Of a DNA stretch of 64,000 bases, positions 34,386-45,911 are shown piece by piece (the first letter of the stretch is position 1; each line of letters starts with the position of its first letter). A program made the translations under genes and the position numbers. The notes below the pieces were generated by a model, which saw nothing but the letters and a program-made list of their open reading frames with translations, made no database searches and was not told the origin of the DNA. The stretch spans positions 62,001-126,000 of the forward strand of contig JADLZK010007205.1 of the NCBI GenBank assembly GCA_015847255.1. The letters are read 5' to 3'. The stretch is from Hyparrhenia diplandra (taxonomy: Eukaryota > Streptophyta > Magnoliopsida > Poales > Poaceae).

Positions 34386-37300
34386 AAATGGGTCACACAC
34401 AGTCGCATCCGGGGGACCGCGGAGCTTGATGCTTTTCGACGACCATGAGCATGAGCTCCTGAAAAGCTGAGGCGGATGTCACGCTTTTGGGGCGTCGCTC
34501 GGCAGATACCAATGATAGGGTGGGCTGGCCTTGCCGGCGGGGCAGTCGGAATGAGATCGCCCGGCCGCTCCGGAAAGCGGCGGCAGTCGTCACCTCATTC
34601 CTTTTGCTTTGCCAGTTTTTAAGCCCGCCCGGCCGGTTTCCGGGGCGTCACGGCCGGGCAAGCTGCCTGCCGTGCCGTTTGAATAATGCCGGGGCGCCGC
34701 ACCGCCGGTCGTCTACGCTGCCCGGCCGGCCTCCGTCCCCATGGTCCATGGCATCGCGCGCCCTCCCTGCGTGCTAGCTCGCTCCATCGGCAACCAGTCG
34801 CGGGCGCGTCGGTCGTGGCGCCGGCCGTGCCGGCTTTACGGCCTTTGGGCAGGCCCAAATGCGTCGTGCACGGAAAATCCGTGCTGGGAGGGAGCCAATT
34901 CCCGAGGAGATGGGCGGGCGCGGCCGGCCGGGTCGCCGGGATCTTAATTTCTTCGGCTAGCCGGAGGAGCTTCTTGATGGACGGTTCAACCCCGGCCGGC
35001 GTGGACCTCAACAAAGACGGACGTCGTGATTGCTAACGTGGTCCAAATTAACCCCTACTTTTGGATCGCGCGCAATCCTGTCTCGCGTGACGAATGGATG
35101 GATTTGGTTTACGCGTTACCGGGGCCATCTTGTTGTTTGAATCCTGATCGATCGTTTTTTTTGCGTCGAACATGCAAATATTATTCTGCTTAATGAAAAT
35201 GGATAACTGAGATCCTCAAAAATCAGTCACGTTCCAACAAGAACAATCAGGAGACCGTACGTACGAGGCATGCGAGTCATGAATATGCATCATGCGCCGG
35301 ACAAAAAGCCAGTTTCTGGGGATCGTCAATCGATCGCCGCTTGATCCGGATGATTTGTTGGGTGTATTTGGTCGGTATCCTACGTATGTATAGCTTCATT
35401 ATTTGGGTCTACACAGTCGCATCCGTTGTGTCTCCGCGGGGCTGGATCTTTTCGACGAAAATGAGCAAATTGAAAATTTGAGGCGGATGTCACGCTTTTG
35501 GGGCGTCGCTCGGCAGTATACCAATGGATCATTACGGCCCGGCCGCGGCATGGGCAGTCGGAATGAAAGATCGCGAGCGGCCGATCCCATGCGGCGGTGG
35601 CAATAATAATTCCTTTCCATATTCTTGCATGCCCGGCCAATAGATAGTGAACAACGGCCGGCTCGATTTGGGGGCATAACCTGCCGTGAGAATCTGTTTG
35701 AATAATGCCAGTCGCCGCACCAGCCGGTCGACGCATGCCCGGCCGGCCTCCATCCCCATGGTCAAAATGATCGCGAAACGAATAGAGCGAGTAGTCGACC
35801 ATCGGCAACCAGTCGCGGTTGCTGACGTGTTCGTCGCCGGCAGATGCCGGCTTTACGGCCTTTGGGCGTTCTTTTATCCGCGCGCGCACGGAAAACCTGG
35901 GGTTTGCGTAAACCATCGCACCCTCCGACGATCCGGGCGCGGCCGGCCGGGTCTTGGGATCTCCATGTTCGTTCGGCTAGCCGGAGGAAAAATCCACCAC
36001 CAATCTCGATCTCGCCCCGGCGTGGTGGACGCACCAAAGACGGACGTCGTGATTGCTAACGCCGGGGATTATATCGATTAACTGGATCGACGCCCCAATC
36101 CTGTCTCGCGTGACGAATGGATGGATTTGGAACGCGACGCGACCAAATCATGTTTGTGCACGGCGATGCGGTTGATCGATCGTTTACGGGGACGCCCTTT
36201 GACTGGCAGAATGATTGACGTGCATGCATGGAGTATGGACTGTTCTGCATGCTGTGCGTGTGTGTGTGTTTGGAGACCGTGAGCGCCGTTAATTGCCCGT
36301 GCATGCAGCGAGCATGAACCGGTGGGTAAAGCGTTTTGGGGGATGATACTAATTATCGTGCCTTTATTTGGATGATTCATTATGGTGTATTTGGTCGGTA
36401 TCCTACGCGCTCGTTCGCTTGATTCTTAGTGCAGTAAAGAGACTATGACTGGCATCATCGGAAATAATTCAAATTGGATACAATGGAGCTTGGGGACATG
36501 GCCTTGTAAAGTAGTAGTAAGTATGGATCTCTTCTTAAATGCTAAAAGCTGATAACCCTGAAAGATCATAGCAAGATCCATGCATCTGGATTCTAATAAT
36601 GAGTTCTCCAGTTTAATTGCATGCCCCAATATAAAAAGTGAACAACGTACGTAGTAGATAGAATTGTTGCATAACCTGATCAGGAGAATCAATTTTCCCT
36701 CCATCTTAAACAATCAAGACGGACGAAAAAATGCGTAGATGAATACATATGGTCAATGCAGTCAAAATGATAAACAAACGAATAGAGCGATTAGACGATG
36801 TGCGTGGCGGAAGGCATTAGTTCTTTATTAATTGTTCGTCGAAAACATAGCGACTTGCTATTTAATGCCGCAATTCTTTATCCTCGCGCGCACAACAACC
36901 TGGGGTTTGGTTTAAACCATCGCACCCAAGACGATCTTCCGGCCGGTCTTGTAATTTGAAATGATCCATGTCCGTTCTTTGTCCTCCACAAAAAGACCAC
37001 CACCAGTTACGATCTCGACGATATTGATGTGATGGACGCACCACGCCACGCTAATGGATCTGAACGCGCGCCGGCCCACATCTGATTCGATCATAAGGCC
37101 GGATTTTTTTATTATTCCGAGCTACAATATCCATACGATTTTATATGGCTAGAGTAACCAAATCAGGAGTTTGTGCACGGCGATGCGGTTTACGACCGAT
37201 ACGGGGAAGGTTGACTTCAGAATTTATGGCATGGCTTGTAATGGATTCAATTTATGTAATATAGGACCGTGAGCGCCGGTATATTGCTTGCAGGGTCGTG

Positions 37301-38500
37301 GGAAGAACTAGACTTAAGCAAGCCTAGATGGATTAGCAACGAATGTTTAACCGTACTAGCAATATGATATTAGCAGATTTGTCCTAAGCAAATATTTCCA
37401 AACCACTATATTTTGAAATCCGTAACCCTTACTACTGGTAAAAAGACTAATTAGTAATTCACACTACCAAATTTGTTGTGTTAGAGCGGTAAATATCTCC
37501 ATTTTATCAACTATGCTGGCACACGGAAATAATTCCTCTGATACAATTTGTCGGGACTGGTTAGTATAGAGGAGTATACCACCTCTTCTTAAATGCTAAA
37601 AGCTGGTAACTAACAAGTACTGTATCTCGGAGAATGCCACTCACTCGATTCTGGTTGAGTTAGCTAGTTTCATTTTACTTGATCTAAAAAGGTTTGCCTC
37701 TTTTCTTTTTTTTTAATTGTTAGTTAAATACCTAACAAAAAATCATCTTAAATTATAGAAAAATAATAAAATTAAAAAATCTCTACTATTTTTCAAATTT
37801 ATATGATAAGATGATAACATTTATAATGTCAACTAAAGTAGCATTAGATTCTTTATTTATTATATTTTCATAGCATACTTATTTAATGTCACAAATCTTT
37901 ATAGTTATTTCTATAATATTAGTCAAACTTAGATGCTTTAGACTCCAACAAGATTATCTTGAAATGACTTGTAATTTGAAATGATGGAGTGTATTTCAGT
38001 AGTTAACAAAACTAGTTTTTCTATTTAATATTTTTACAAACTATTGCTTTAACTAAGTAACTTTTAAGCTAATGGATCTGAATAGGGTGTAAATAAATAA
38101 AAAATTTTGTCACAAGTCAATTTTTTTATTATTTTGAGTAACAAATATTTGTACAGTTTATATTAAAGGAGTTGCATTATGTTATCTTAGTGAAAAGTTT
38201 ATAGCTATGAAGGTTCCTTTTTTAGAATTTTGTATTTTATTCAATTTTTTATAATTTACAATATATTTTTCAAATATTGCCAGAAATTGAAAAAAACTAG
38301 AAGAAAAGCAAGCCTAGATGGATTAGCAACGAATGTTTAACCCTAGTAGCAAAATATGATATTAGCAGATTTGTCCTAAGCAAATATTTCCAAATCACTA
38401 TATTTTGAAATCAGTAACCCTTACTACTGGTCAAAGACTAATTAGTAATTACATCTAATTTGTTGTGTTGAGTGGAAAATATCTCCATACAATAAAAACA
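34386..38500. repeat. Array of ~4 diverged tandem repeats, period ~1.0 kb
   Basis: Anchors recur at near-constant spacing. GGCGGATGTCACGCTTTTGG lies at 34471 and 35482. AAAGACGGACGTCGTGATTG lies at 35013 and 36036. GTATTTGGTCGGTATCCTAC lies near 35363 and 36386. AATAGAGCGA lies at 35781 and 36781. CTTGTAATTTGAAATGAT lies near 36949 and 37969. GCAAGCCTAGATGGATTAGC lies at 37318 and 38308. Units run roughly 34386-35394, 35395-36417, 36418-37430 and 37431-38420, with a partial fifth. Unit 1 is visibly GC-rich with CCGGCCGG runs, and unit 4 is strongly AT-rich. No coding region is supported in any unit. The array lies between the WOX and GT47 genes. Confidence 0.8.
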
Positions 38501-38648
38501 ACAAACATCTAGCTTACTACTGTCAATCCTTCATACGACGTATGTGTTTCTTCTCAAGATTAGCAGGAAAAACAAACACAGCTTCACTAGGAAATGTCTA
38601 CATGGTACAGAACAGATGCTGACTATAATTGAAATCAGAATCCATGGT

Positions 38649-41600
38649 TCATGGCAACAGAACAGGCGTCCTCCAGCTGTGGAACTCAATCAGATCCCTA
38701 TTCACAATCGATCTGTTGTGCAGCCAGAACGTTTCACGCGATTGATGGAACCGCCGAACTTTCTTCTGCAGCTCTGTCAGGATACCGCTCATGGCAGAGC
38801 ACGGCTCAGTATCAGCTGCATACACCCACAAGCATCTCATCTGACGCCCATGACCAATCATTTCCTCGATCCTTTCATCTGCAACACCAACAGACGTCAA
38901 CTTCCCTTCGATTTGGCGCAGCCTTAACATATATATTTACAACTACAGTTGAGAATTACTCCATTCCAAATTATAAGTTGTTTTTATTTTGATACTCCAG
39001 TTCAACTAAGTCAGTCGAGTTTATAAGGGACAACTTGATATTGATAATACATTTAATTAAAATTCCAACAATATTAAGTCTGTATTATAATAGTAAAAAA
39101 TGTAGGCCCAAAATCCAAATATTGGTTAAAGATAAATTTGAACCTTGATATGCATGCAGGCCTTATATTTATGACTATAAACTTATGATTATTGGTGGGA
39201 GTAGTTTTACTATGTCTCTTGACATATATTTTATATCTAAGTGCATAACAAAAAACTATATAACTAGAACAGCTAAAATAACTTAGAGGTTGGACGAGTA
39301 TAATGCAATACTTTTTCTCTCTCGGAAAAGTATAATACAATACCTGATATTGATTCAAGGTACTCAAGGAGTTCAGGTCCAATCCTGGACGATGGCCACT
39401 TTATCGAGATTTCACTGTAGTCGATCACATCCTGGAAAGGAAGCTCAACTTCATCTGACAAAATCACCGGCACACATTCCTAGCATCAAGATTCTCACAG
39501 GTTCATCATCACCATGCTACAGGAAAAACATCTCTTAGCAGGATGAGAAATAGGGTAGCTAACCACAAAGAAGGACTCATAGAACCGAAGTGTCCAAGAT
39601 GACTCTCCACGTGGAGCCAAGCAGAACTTTGCATTTCTCAGGTGCTTGAAGTACTCGATCCTTCCCAATTTGTTGGGGCCAGTTAACTTGAGTTCTGGAG
39701 ATTCCAGCTATTCACAAAACCAAAGTCACATTACAAAAAAGAATGTGTTCAGAGAACTGTCCAACAGGGGCTAGAAAAATGAATATGGTGCAAAAAATTT
39801 GAAACAATAAACAAGGATGTTTAATGCCAACTTCCATGCGTTGCAATGTGCCTATACCCAGAAAATTGAGTTAAGGTGCTAGACCTTTGAATTACCACTT
39901 TCCATCCATCAATATTGAATGAAATCATAATTTTTTTTACAATAATCTTATTTTTACACCCTCCATTCCAAATTATAAGATGTTTTGCCTGATCTAGATA
40001 TATACCCTTTACTATACACTTAGATATACACTAGTGTCTATATAGTTAAAGATAGAAAAGCCAAAACATCTTATAATTTGGAAAGGAGGGAGTAATTTTT
40101 TTAATACAATTTTAAACTTATTCTGTAAAAGAAATGGAAGCTAACCTTGTCAGGATACTGCTTTGCAAGCTCTACCAGTTGAAGGCGCCCTGCTTTCCCC
40201 TGGGCACGTCCAAGGAAGTTGGCTAAGTACTTCCTTTTTTTGTTAGCGGGATAGGTTGGACAGCACGAGCATCAGACTTCACCATAGAATCATCCACGTT
40301 CCCAGGTATAATAATATCTTTCCATGTATTAAATGCACTTGTACCACGTTTGTCAGTCCGGTCACCCTGGCCATAGATAGACTTCTCTAATAGACAACAA
40401 TAAAATTGCGCTTGAGCCACATCCTAAGATTTGGATAGTTTAAACACAACAACTCCTTTCTTTTGTGGGAAAAAGTGTGGCACATGTTAATAGCATCACA
40501 AACAGCACATACCTCTGGAGTAAGGATAATAGATCGATTCAAAAATGTTGCCCATGAGCGAAACAGATGAGCTCCTGCACCGCTACATGTGACAGAAAAG
40601 GCATAGGTTTCTCAGGTAAATAAAAAGGTCCCTAAACATTTGGTCTGGAAAAAAATGAAGAAAACTACTTCACCAAATAGTAGTTACAAGATGTACCTTG
40701 GGAAGACAAAAATGTGGTCACACCCACCTGATCTTCGGAAATATGGCATCTGACTCAGAACCTAAAGCAAATGAAGGCGAAACAGTAATGAACTTGTTTT
40801 CAAAAAGATATGATCCAGGAACATCATGTATTCATGTGATGGGTTACCTTGACATAGGTCTGATTGATTTCCTTGTCACTTAGTGCCCCTGTCATGCGAA
40901 CACACTTGACATAGCTCGGAACAAAGAAGAGATTTGCTTGATCCTTGTTGAATGTTCTGAACCTTGACTTTAGAAGAAACTGGTGGATCTTGACCTATGA
41001 AATGGAAAACCACTGACTTGATGATTATTGTTTCGGTTTTCTGTAAGAGACATTGGGTGCAGGTACCCAGAATCTAATGAATAGCAGCAAGGATTATACT
41101 AGCAATGTTGTTAGTTTGGTAGAGGGATTAGGTCCTGCTTTGCTACTCTGACAAGATGAGCAACTGAAAATTTGGCCTAAGTTGTGTGTAAAGTAACAGA
41201 AATTTGAATCAGCAATTTATCGAATTGCATCATACAGATTACATTGCTTGAAACACTGGTTGAGATAATGAGATGGATTGCCTACACCAGGTTCAACACT
41301 AGTATGATTGAGGTTCATCAGTAGTAATTTAGTATACGCCCTATGAGTCAAAAGGACCAGGCGCAAGAGCTGTATTGTAATGTAGGGAGCGCAATTTGTA
41401 ACAAATTATGTGTGAGTTGCCTCCTCAGACAAGATCAGTGCCGGTGTTCTGTGACTACGGGAGAGGGGGATTGAAGAGAAAAGAGGTCGTGGGGGTGTCC
41501 AAGGTTTACCTGGGTGCCCCATTGGCCCTTGAGGCATGTGGCGGCGGTGATGGTGCCGTCGCGTCCCCGGAGCAGGGCGCGGAGGCCCTGGATCTCGTCC

Positions 41601-41778
41601 TCAGCGTAGACGTAGATGCGGAGGTCAGTGGAAGAGGAGGGCCAGCCGAGGTTTATGGGGGCGGGGAAGGTGGGTCGAGGAGGAGGCGGTCGAAGAGGCG
41701 GGTGATGAGGAAGGTGGCAGCGACGAGGAGCAGAGCGGCCACCTGGTGAGCGCGGCTGCAAGCTTGGTGGTGCCGCAT
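38649..41778 (-). CDS. GT47 exostosin-type glycosyltransferase, two frame breaks
   Basis: Eight exons: 41510-41778, 40848-40994, 40697-40761, 40513-40582, 40146-40366, 39564-39707, 39344-39479 and 38649-38878. All introns have GT-AG borders. The product (about 427 residues if unbroken) is a Golgi type II membrane protein with an N-terminal anchor (AALLLVAATFLITRLF). Exostosin-domain landmarks include DLRIYVYAEDE, ANLFFVPSYVKC, FRSWATFLNRSI, APRGESSWTLRFYESFF and ECVPVILSD. It most resembles the Arabidopsis At5g16890 type. GT47 enzymes build cell-wall glycans; the donor and acceptor here are unknown. The frame breaks near 41680, between the anchor and the IYVY block (one base short in a C run). 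It breaks again near 40236-40242, where a seven-A run truncates the frame just before the GKYLANF-like block. Other exons are clean, so error or recent decay are both possible. Confidence 0.85.
38958..39203. mobile_element. Decayed Stowaway-like MITE in GT47 intron 7
   Basis: TACTCCATTCCAAATTATAA at the left loosely pairs with the complement of TTATGATTATTGGTGGGAGT at the right. Divergence is high, so borders are tentative. Confidence 0.4.
39957..40092. mobile_element. Stowaway MITE in GT47 intron 5
   Basis: CCCTCCATTCCAAATTATAA is inverted at the right end, TTATAATTTGGAAAGGAGGG. Both sides continue into a GATGTTTTG block and are flanked by TA. It is 136 bp. Confidence 0.85.
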
Positions 41779-41999
41779 GCTCCGATGGCTCACCGGAGCC
41801 AGAGATGGGGAAAAGAGGTGAGGAGATTTTCTGATGGATTCCGAATTTCCGATCATGAGCCCGGCGCGCCGACGATCAGTAGCCCGCCACAGCAGCTTAG
41901 CTTGGGTGAGCGGACCTTGCTGCAATCTCTCCAGTTGGACCGGGCCTTTCTAGATTGGAAAAAGTCTTCCTGGGATTTTTTGGTTGGGCCTCAGCCAGC

Positions 42000-42142
42000 T
42001 CCCGACGACACGCAATGGTGATCCGAGAATCTCCAGAAAAAATAATAAAAAGTCTTCGACAGGGGTGCAGAGGGTTTGTGTGCGTGTGTTTTTTGCGTCA
42101 GAAAAACGTTGTCATGTCATTCTCAAAAAAAAAAAAAAAAAA
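42000..42142 (+). mobile_element. 5'-truncated SINE, plus strand
   Basis: The 3' part matches the complement of the SINE at 28031-28342: GCAATGGTGATCCGAGAATC, then GGGTTTGTGTGCGTGTG and TGTCATTCTCAAAAA with a long poly-A tail. The tRNA-like head is missing. It lies just upstream of the GT47 gene. Confidence 0.65.
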
Positions 42143-42562
42143 ACTATCGAAGTTCACTTTTCCTCCCTCAACCCAAAAAGGACAAATCGCTCCCTCAACT
42201 TTTTCAAACCATGCATCAAAACTATACAAAGATATCATATTATATATTCACTGTGTAGATCTACTCATGTGTAGTCCAACAAAATCGGATTTTTTATTTT
42301 ATGATTTTTCTATGATTTACTATATTTTTTCAAAGATTCAACCAAAATTTTTTTAAAAAGAAAAGGCAAAGGCGCTGGTACTGTAGCAACCATGGTTACT
42401 GTACCAAACCCGCGGTTATTGAGCAAAACCGCCCTCAAAACCGCCGAGGGAGGAAAAAATGCATGGTTTGAAAAGTTGAGGGAGGCGGTTTGTCCGGTTT
42501 TAGAGTTGAGGGAGAAAAAAGTCAACTTTTGATAGTTTGGGAGGGAATGTGGACTTTTTCCT
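42143..42562. mobile_element. Non-coding TIR element, ~420 bp
   Basis: The left arm (CTATCGAAGTTCACTTTTCC, TCCCTCAACCC, then TTTCAAACCATGCAT) is inverted at the right (ATGCATGGTTTGAAAAGTTG, GAGTTGAGGGAG, then CAACTTTTGATAGTTTGGGA). The arms are about 90-100 bp. The superfamily cannot be fixed without a target duplication; MULE or CACTA derivatives are possible. Confidence 0.65.
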
Positions 42563-42757
42563 TCTAGATTTCATCATTCTTTTGGTTGGGCCTCACCCAT
42601 TCTTAATAGGAGTGGCAACGTAGTTTGGTGCATGTATCCCCTCAAAAATATTAAAAAAAAAACTCTTTTTTTTTTTTTTAGAAAAAAGTCTATCTGATCT
42701 CAGTCAACCATCGCAAAAATCCAATTTTCCTCACTGAAAATCAGATTTTTTTTTAGA

Positions 42758-42950
42758 TTAAGTAGACACTCACAACACGCACGCACACTCACCCTATGAA
42801 CGCACGCACGTAAACCCTACCCCTATAAGCATCTTCAAGATTGAGCCGCTAAATCTTGAAGTTCACGAGGTCACCACAGACTTATCGACCGAGACGTCGC
42901 CTACCACTTAATGTATAGCGCCGAAAATCCCGGATACAGATTTTAACTTA
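42758..42950 (-). mobile_element. 5'-truncated SINE, minus strand
   Basis: It shares CACTCACAACACGCACGCAC, AACCCTACCCCTAT and CACGAGGTCACCACAG with the SINE at 28031-28342. CAGATTTT occurs at both ends (near 42741 and 42946), a possible 8-bp target duplication. The tRNA-like head is missing. Confidence 0.65.
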
Positions 42951-43577
42951 GAAACCGTCCAATTTACCTCTTTTTGATTGGCGGGCTATCATAGAGGACA
43001 CCTTTTCATAGCTTTTGCATTGAAAACGTGGTCAAAATATATGACAAAACATGATAGACGTACGAAACTTGTAAGTTGGGCTAGAAAAATAAGCTAAAAC
43101 TTATCCTATTACGATGTGAATAATTCGTGGTTGACAGTTTTTGTGCTAATATGTGTCTAGTTATGAAGGTGTCCACCAATTTGTGCGGATTATCAACAGA
43201 TTGACACTGGCTGAGCCAACAACTCTTTCCGATGGGCGGGTATTTATACTCTACCTAGTCCTTGCAAGGCTGCATCCATGGTACAACACCTCGAGGGGTC
43301 TTAGGTCATTGGTAGAAAGAGAATCAATGGTGTGGCTTGTGTTAAGTTCGAGAACCAAGAGGTCATTGGTGAAGTGCAACCTACACTAAGCACCAAAGGC
43401 ACCAAGGTTTCCAAGGCACAAGCAGGTCAAGAGAATTCTGTTATGTAGAGCAGGGCTCAATAGAATGGATTGGGATACAGGATTTGGAGGGATTGAGGAT
43501 CAGCAAGAATAGCAGTTGGACGGGGAATCGGACAAACTCGTCAGGCGACGGTTTCATTTTTATTTATTATTTATTTA
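42951..43577. other. Intergenic DNA, nothing recognised
   Basis: A short open stretch on the plus strand (about 43153-43389) has no recognisable motif. The segment ends at the Helitron 3' terminus. Confidence 0.35.
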
Positions 43578-45400
43578 CTAGGAAACATGCCTGTGCGTTG
43601 CTACGGGACAAAATAATTACCAAACATTAATAAGAAATGTAAACAAAAGTTTTCATGCTTATTTATATTTTACCTATTTTGCAAATTTCATTTAAAAGGC
43701 TATATTTTCTATAGCCACTCTTTCTCCTCCGATTTCTCCTTCCCAAAGAAGTACGGAGTCTAACAGAATCGTACTCTGCATATACTTATCCGAAGTTTAC
43801 CAACCGCGGCACATTCCTTTGCTCTTCCTCTCTAATCTCCATCGCCGCCGCCGAAAAGTCGACACCTGCTCGGCTGATCTTCACAGACACACCTTCTCCT
43901 CCTCCACAACCACGCCGAGATCGCATATCTCGACACCAGTCAAGCGAGGGGCGAGTGTCTCTCATAGACCACGGCCCCGGCCACGGCGTCTCGGCTTTCC
44001 CTCGCGAGGGGGGTACCTCTGGTGGCGAGGGGGATTTAGCATGGGCCACGCCGGGTGGAAGCTAGCGCATGGAGGGTGGAGCTCGCACGTGCCACGGCCC
44101 TTACGGCGTTTGGCGAGGGCCCCACCCGCTGGCTCGTTAGGGATCCGCAATTCGCCGGTGGCAACCTAACTCGCTTGGGCCTTGTTCGCCGCCCCGTGCG
44201 TTGCAACGGAAAAGACAAAAACACTAAGTTGGGCAACTCATAAATTCTATAGATCTCTTTTATTTTGGACTCCAATTGCAAACATATATAATGAGTAACA
44301 TATCCTCAAGTCTACAACATCAAATACGTCACAATTAACAAACAAATGTAGGAGCTGCACCTTTCGCCAATTCTTGCGGAGGAGCTCGGTTTTAAAATTT
44401 CTGATCTATTAATCACAAAAAATATAATATGTTTCTTCAAGTTTTTTGATCGTGGGAGATCTTTCCAATGATACTAATTATGTATGATGAATATTAATAT
44501 TTTTAATATATAATTTATTAAAGTTATTTTTCGAAACGCATAAGCGACAAACATTTTGGGACGGAGGGAGTAGTCGTTATGGTCCTCTAAACGATAGTTG
44601 TTAGGTCTGTTGGTTTTGTGTTGCTGTGCAGCGTTTACTTAGGCGTAACTCTGCACTGCGTCTTTCTTGTCTATATCGTCTACAAACTCTTTGTATTTCG
44701 GTTGTTATTAATGAAAATGGGTTACCTCGAGTGGAAAAATAAGGGAATTGCTATATTTTTTTTCACAAAAAAATAAGCAAACATTTCTTACAACGTGGTA
44801 GACCCTTGGATCATCATCCAAGAGTGAGATCTCGTCATTAGTGTGTTAGCTAGCACAATTTTTACCACAAAGAGATAAGAGACAATAAATAATTTTTTTC
44901 TATAGAAAAACAAGGACAAAAGATGATGGTGTCCTAACACAAAGGATAAGATAAATTTTTGAACAATTTTACCACAACAAACAAGAGATAATAAATATTT
45001 TTTTTTCTATGAAAAAATAAGGACATATATACTGCGTGCGTGCGTCTTACTAACAGCCCAATAAATCCCCACCGCTCCTATATGTGCGTGCTTGCGTCCG
45101 TCGCAAGAAAAGAAAGAGAGATTTCTTTCGACCAAGGGATAGGAAAAGTGGAAAAGTAATTATTTAATCGACAAAAAATAAACATGGAAAAAACGTTTGT
45201 TTACCTTTTTTAGCTTCGTTATCAGAACACATTGTTGAATCGACACATCGTGACATCATCGTGCAATGTCAGAGAGCCGGTTCCATGCTATATCCGGATT
45301 TAGGCAGCGCTTCCCTGACACAGAGCGATTAAGGCCCGATTAGGGCAGACCCAAAAAGAGGTGGATGCTAAATTTTCTCTTTATTAAGAGTAGGTATAGA
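43578..45400 (-). mobile_element. Non-autonomous Helitron, minus strand
   Basis: On the minus strand it starts TCTATACCTACTCTTAATAA (at 45400), preceded by A. It ends in CTAG (43581-43578), followed by T, as Helitrons insert between A and T. A GC hairpin with CCCGTAGCAACGCACAGGCA precedes the end. The same 3' region, in opposite orientation, closes the Helitron at 62631-63255. No Rep/helicase gene is present. Inside are a GC-rich segment (about 43840-44210), possibly captured host sequence, and a truncated MITE (44450-44571). Confidence 0.75.
44450..44571. mobile_element. Truncated Stowaway MITE inside the Helitron
   Basis: It matches the right half of the MITE at 8277-8493 (GATCTTTCCAATGATACTAA, AATATTAATATTTTTAA), ending CATTTTGGGACGGAGGGAG before TA. 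The left half is missing. Confidence 0.6.
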
Positions 45401-45911
45401 TTTGCGACGGACGGTTTCAATTTCTGGTTTGTTCAACGATGTCCACAGTATTTAACCCAACGGCGCGCAGGCCAGCTCATACAACTACTGGGCCACGGCC
45501 CGCTATACAACTTCGATTAGCCCGAAAAGCTCACTCCTTTAATTGGGTCCTGTTTCTTGTAGGCGCAAGCTGCACGCCTTCAAATGATCATTCAATTTCT
45601 AATGTTTTTTAGTTATTAATTCATTGAGTCAGGGCCTATCCCAGTTGATCAGGCAAGCATAGCCTTCCGCATGTTTAGAAACCCTGGATCGTGCAATTTG
45701 CCAGTGCATGTCATGCAATATTTTCAGGCCTTCCCATGATATATCTCAAAAGACACTGTCAAGCAATATTTCAGACCTCCCCATAGTATCTCAAAAGACA
45801 CAGTCAAGCAGACATCAGGGTTCAGGATTCCAGCCCTTTTTTCTTTCTATAGTGACAGCACCTTATATATTACATAAATATATCGCAGCATATTGCCAAG
45901 GACTAGACGGG
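45401..45911. other. 3' flank of the ULP2-like gene
   Basis: No gene seen. It includes the probable 3' UTR of the minus-strand gene. A short direct repeat of CTCAAAAGACAC/GTCAAGCA lies near 45745-45810. Confidence 0.4.

Noticed and set aside
34386..38500. Tandem repeat units as a duplicated gene family
   Set aside because: Open frames differ between units, break at different places and show no shared protein. The shared anchors do not keep a reading frame.
41408..41749. Plus-strand frame opposite GT47 exon 1
   Set aside because: Antisense shadow of the exon encoding DLRIYVYAEDE.
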